A program made the position numbers and the translations under genes. Below the pieces are notes generated by a model that searched no databases, was not told the DNA's origin, and saw only the letters and a list, made by a program, of their open reading frames with translations. A DNA stretch of 64,000 bases from Candidatus Epulonipiscium sp. (GTDB taxonomy: Bacteria; Bacillota_A; Clostridia; Lachnospirales; Cellulosilyticaceae), in NCBI GenBank assembly GCA_012841565.1, contig DUUM01000179.1:89801-153800 (forward strand). The letters are read 5' to 3'. Position 1 is the stretch's first letter; each line of letters starts with the position of its first letter. Below, piece by piece: positions 61,382-64,000 of this stretch.

Positions 61382-63310
61382 CTAGTTTTTTGCTGTTTCT
61401 TTAATCATATTGATTTTACCACCATACAATAACATGGTGCGTTCTCTATCTGACACATCTAAAATGGTTGTATATGTTAAACCTTTAGTCTTATTTAGAA
61501 CTGTTATTTCAGTGCTATTTGTTACTTGATCTCTTGCATTTTCAATTTGCAATTGATCCATTACATCAATAGTATCATAATCTAAAGGATTTTCAAACAC
61601 TAAAGGGATAATCCCTGAGTTTATTAAGTTAGCTTTGTGAATACGCGCAAAACTCTTTGTTATAACGACTTTAACACCTAATTGTAATGGCGCTAGAGCA
61701 GCATGCTCACGCGAGGATCCTTGGCCATAGTTATCTCCTGCTATAATTATCCCACCACCATTTGCTTTAGCTCTTGCTGGGAACTCTGGGTCGCATGGTA
61801 CTAAGCAGTGCTCTGCAAGGTATGGCACATTGGATCTGTAAGGTAATAAGTAAGCGTTAGAAGGCATAATATGATCTGTTGTAATATTATCTTCTACTTT
61901 AATAAGTGCTGGGCCTTCAACCCCTTGTAGAAGTGTATTGAGTGGGAATGGTTTAATATTCGGTCCACGAACAACTTCAACTTCACTTGAATGCTCTGCT
62001 GGTGCTACGATCATATTATCATCTGTAAGAAATGTCTTTGGCATTTCAATTTCAAGTTTTTCTGTTAGTGTTGTTGGGTCTGTAAGCATACCCGTTAAAG
62101 CCGTAATAGCAGCTGTTTCTGGACTAACTAGATACACATTAGCTGAATCAGTTCCACAACGTCCCTTAAAGTTACGGTTAAAGGTTCTAACTGAGTTGGC
62201 ATTAGAAGCTGGTGCTTGTCCCATACCGATACAAGGTCCGCATCCTGATTCTATAATTCTTGCACCTGCTGCAATAAGATCTGCCAGTGCGCCGTTTTTT
62301 GCAATCATGGTTAATACTTGCTTGGATCCTGGGGCAATTACCACACTCACATCCGGATGCACTGTTTTGCCTTTTAACATAGCTGCAACCTTCATAAGGT
62401 CTACATAGGAGCTATTTGTGCAACTTCCTATGGCTACTTGATCTACTTTAACACCTGTTGTTTCACTTACTTTAGCCACATCATCTGGGCTATGTGGTTT
62501 TGCAACTAAAGGCTCAAGCTCTGATAAGTCGATGGTAATTTTCTTGCCATATACTGCGTCTTCGTCTGCCTTTATTTCTTTCCATACTTCTTCCCTGTTT
62601 TGTGCTTTTAAAAATGCTAGTGTTGTTTCATCACTTGGAAATACTGATGTGGTGGCCCCCAGCTCTGCTCCCATATTGGTAATGGTTGCTCTTTCTGGAA
62701 CCGTTAAGCTTTTAACCCCTTCACCCGTATATTCAATCACTCGGCCAATGCCGCCTTTAACCGTTAAAATACGAAGTACCTCTAATATAATATCTTTTGC
62801 TGCTACATATGGTTTTAATGCGCCTACTAATTCTACATTAACCACTTCTGGCATGGTAACGTAGTAGGTTCCCCCACCCATAGCTACTGCAACATCAAGT
62901 CCCCCTGCGCCAATGGCTAGCATACCGAGTCCACCACTTGTTGGGGTATGGCTATCAGACCCTAGCAAAGTGCCTCCTGGTGCACCAAAGCGCTCTAAAT
63001 GAACTTGGTGACAGATACCATTTCCAGGTCTTGAATAATAAACACCATGTTTTTTGGTCACTGTTTGGATATATTTATGATCATCTGCGTTTTCAAATCC
63101 TTGTTGCAACATATTATGATCAATATACGCAACAGATTTATCTGTTTGCACTCTGTCAATTCCCATTGCTTCAAATTGTAGGTAGGCCATGGTCCCTGTA
63201 GAGTCTTGTGTAAGGGTTTGGTCAATTTTAATTCCTATTTCCTTACCTGGCATCATTTCCCCTTCTAGAAGATGTGATTGAATAATTTTTTCGGTTAATG
63301 TAAGCCCCAT
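61382..63310 (-). CDS. acnA: Aconitate hydratase
   Basis: The 642-residue protein has the [4Fe-4S] cysteines in GSCTNSSY and ESGCGPCIGMG, LLGSDSHTPTSGGLGMLAIGAGG, and the swivel-domain GDNYGQGSSREHAAL. It interconverts citrate and isocitrate. At about 640 residues it is the short class, close to mitochondrial-type and homoaconitase-like enzymes; homoaconitate activity is less likely given the isocitrate dehydrogenase next to it. AAGGAG precedes the ATG. No citrate synthase gene is in view. Confidence 0.93.
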   Translation of the reverse strand: MGLTLTEKIIQSHLLEGEMMPGKEIGIKIDQTLTQDSTGTMAYLQFEAMGIDRVQTDKSVAYIDHNMLQQGFENADDHKYIQTVTKKHGVYYSRPGNGICHQVHLERFGAPGGTLLGSDSHTPTSGGLGMLAIGAGGLDVAVAMGGGTYYVTMPEVVNVELVGALKPYVAAKDIILEVLRILTVKGGIGRVIEYTGEGVKSLTVPERATITNMGAELGATTSVFPSDETTLAFLKAQNREEVWKEIKADEDAVYGKKITIDLSELEPLVAKPHSPDDVAKVSETTGVKVDQVAIGSCTNSSYVDLMKVAAMLKGKTVHPDVSVVIAPGSKQVLTMIAKNGALADLIAAGARIIESGCGPCIGMGQAPASNANSVRTFNRNFKGRCGTDSANVYLVSPETAAITALTGMLTDPTTLTEKLEIEMPKTFLTDDNMIVAPAEHSSEVEVVRGPNIKPFPLNTLLQGVEGPALIKVEDNITTDHIMPSNAYLLPYRSNVPYLAEHCLVPCDPEFPARAKANGGGIIIAGDNYGQGSSREHAALAPLQLGVKVVITKSFARIHKANLINSGIIPLVFENPLDYDTIDVMDQLQIENARDQVTNSTEITVLNKTKGLTYTTILDVSDRERTMLLYGGKINMIKETAKN

Positions 63311-63369
63311 ATATGTAACTCCTTTTCATTTTATGTATATTTTCTTTGCTAAATACTGACTTCCCGAGT

Positions 63370-63437
63370 GTTATCAACTTCAATTGTCTGATAACTCATA
63401 CCTATATAATTGTATACACCGCATACCTTCTTGTCAA
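63370..63437 (-). promoter_or_regulatory. Aconitase promoter with downstream inverted repeat
   Basis: TTGACA (63432-63437), 17 bases and TACAAT (63409-63414) on the reverse strand. GTTATCA (63370-63376), 12 bases, TGATAAC (63389-63395) forms an inverted repeat in the early transcript. It is positioned as a repressor site for acn-icd; the regulator is unknown. Bases 63438-63564 otherwise hold only AT-rich spacer. Confidence 0.6.
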
Positions 63438-63564
63438 CATCTAGTCCCTATTTTCCTAAGTCTATTGTATACTTTTACTGCATCCCTATTAAGTATACTA
63501 AATTTCCAATAGCTTGCATATCTTTTAATACTATATTAATTATTTTGTTTAGTGAGGTGATATT

Positions 63565-63717
63565 ATGGCGCAATACACTAAAGACCAGCTCCTTCATCTT
63601 GATTTACCTAAGGAATTTCAAGGTAATTTTAATAAAAAAAATACTCCTTCAGTTATTCCCTGGGATTTTATTTTACTGGCTATAACTATATTTTTTCTAT
63701 TTCAGGATGATAAATAA
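63565..63717 (+). CDS. Small membrane protein of 50 residues, unknown
   Basis: ATG with GAGGTG eight bases upstream, reading MAQYTKDQLLHLDLPKEF, a Lys/Asn linker, then one hydrophobic segment (WDFILLAITIFFLF) and DDK before TAA. No family recognised. Ribosome site and clear membrane helix support it as a real gene. Confidence 0.65.
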   Translation: MAQYTKDQLLHLDLPKEFQGNFNKKNTPSVIPWDFILLAITIFFLFQDDK

Positions 63718-63831
63718 AAGCTCATAATAATAATTAGTAACCTTTTTATCCTTATTACATAAACTAATATTGAAATAGTTATTATTTACTTTTTCGACTA
63801 TAATTTGTTAACTATGGAAGGATGATTGTTT

Positions 63832-64000
63832 ATGTTTGGTTTACAAGGCAACAACTGGATTTGGATTATTTTAGCCTTTTTCCTTCTTTTCGGTAGTGAT
63901 GGACTTGGCTTTAACTTTGATATCGGTAGTATGTTTGGATGTGGCAATAACACTATGTTAATCGTTGCTTTAGCTGCTATGTTCTTATTATACCAAGGGA
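63832..64000 (+). CDS. Small hydrophobic protein, cut by window end
   Basis: ATG with AAGGATG upstream, reading MFGLQGNNWIWIILAFFLLFGSDG, then a Gly-rich loop and LIVALAAMFLLYQG at the edge. Two hydrophobic helices flank a Gly/Asn loop. Such proteins are often made during sporulation in Clostridia; that role is a guess. The C-terminus is outside the window. Confidence 0.7.
   Translation, partial: MFGLQGNNWIWIILAFFLLFGSDGLGFNFDIGSMFGCGNNTMLIVALAAMFLLYQG

Noticed and set aside
61938..62408. Open plus-strand frame of 156 codons inside the aconitase gene
   Set aside because: Antisense to conserved aconitase motifs, no start signal.

Overview
The window looks like a chromosomal segment of an anaerobic, low-GC, spore-forming Clostridia, probably a plant-polysaccharide degrader of the Lachnospirales (Cellulosilyticum-like; this placement is inference from gene content, not a search). 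Supporting signs are AT-rich DNA, strong AGGAGG ribosome sites, the acpS-lipoprotein-alr-mazEF block, radA-clpC, rex, an oxygen-sensitive sulfite reductase, and pectin and mannan catabolism genes. Almost every gene is on the minus strand, so read from high to low coordinates for transcription order. The plus-strand exceptions are a zinc-ribbon ORF at 12.6 kb, an ABC-F gene at 54.8 kb and two tiny membrane proteins at the right edge.

Layout. 1-0.43 kb: truncated marR with its operator. 0.6-8.7 kb: intracellular beta-mannan operon (SGNH acetylesterase, GH26, GH130 mannosylglucose phosphorylase, then a frameshifted clan GH-A glycosidase) behind a LacI-type regulator. 8.8-12.5 kb: FNT channel plus asrABC sulfite reductase with an activator-type palindrome. 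12.6-15.9 kb: zinc-ribbon protein, unknown protein, MATE exporter, TIM-barrel isomerase. 15.9-24.3 kb: pectin oligosaccharide module (GH28-GH105 fusion, ABC importer, membrane AraC sensor-regulator). 24.4-25.5 kb: glutathione peroxidase and OhrR. 25.6-36.2 kb: housekeeping run (DEAD helicase, rlmB, flippase, thyX, mrnC, cysS, cysE, gltX, LysM-GH18, ispF). 36.3-36.65 kb: four tRNAs (Asn-Trp-Asp-Val in transcription order). 36.8-41.5 kb: second half of the mannan/hexose system (orphan promoter, lacI paralogue, cellobiose 2-epimerase, ROK kinase, ManA). 41.5-54.7 kb: radA, clpC, AEC carrier, alr-mazEF, acpS, SLH metallopeptidase-like protein, DUF445, rex. 54.8-63.3 kb: ABC-F, TcaA-like protein, MATE remnant, transglutaminase-like protein, isocitrate dehydrogenase and aconitase.

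How genes work together. Deacetylation (SGNH esterase), GH26 cleavage to mannobiose, epimerisation to mannosyl-glucose (epimerase at 38-39 kb), phosphorolysis (GH130) to mannose-1-phosphate plus glucose, and hexose entry (ROK kinase; ManA for mannose-6-phosphate) form one pathway split over two loci 30 kb apart. Two LacI paralogues that look about three-quarters identical and a shared operator (core TAAACGAT) tie the loci together. One copy of that promoter-operator has no gene behind it and points at the tRNA cluster, which suggests an operon was lost or moved. No mannan transporter is in the window.

The most notable oddities are the orphan promoter copy, a tandem pair of perfect DnaA boxes at 39.4 kb, a palindrome centred exactly -41.5 from the predicted start of the FNT-asr operon, a one-base frameshift in the GH-A gene, and a MATE gene with its middle deleted.
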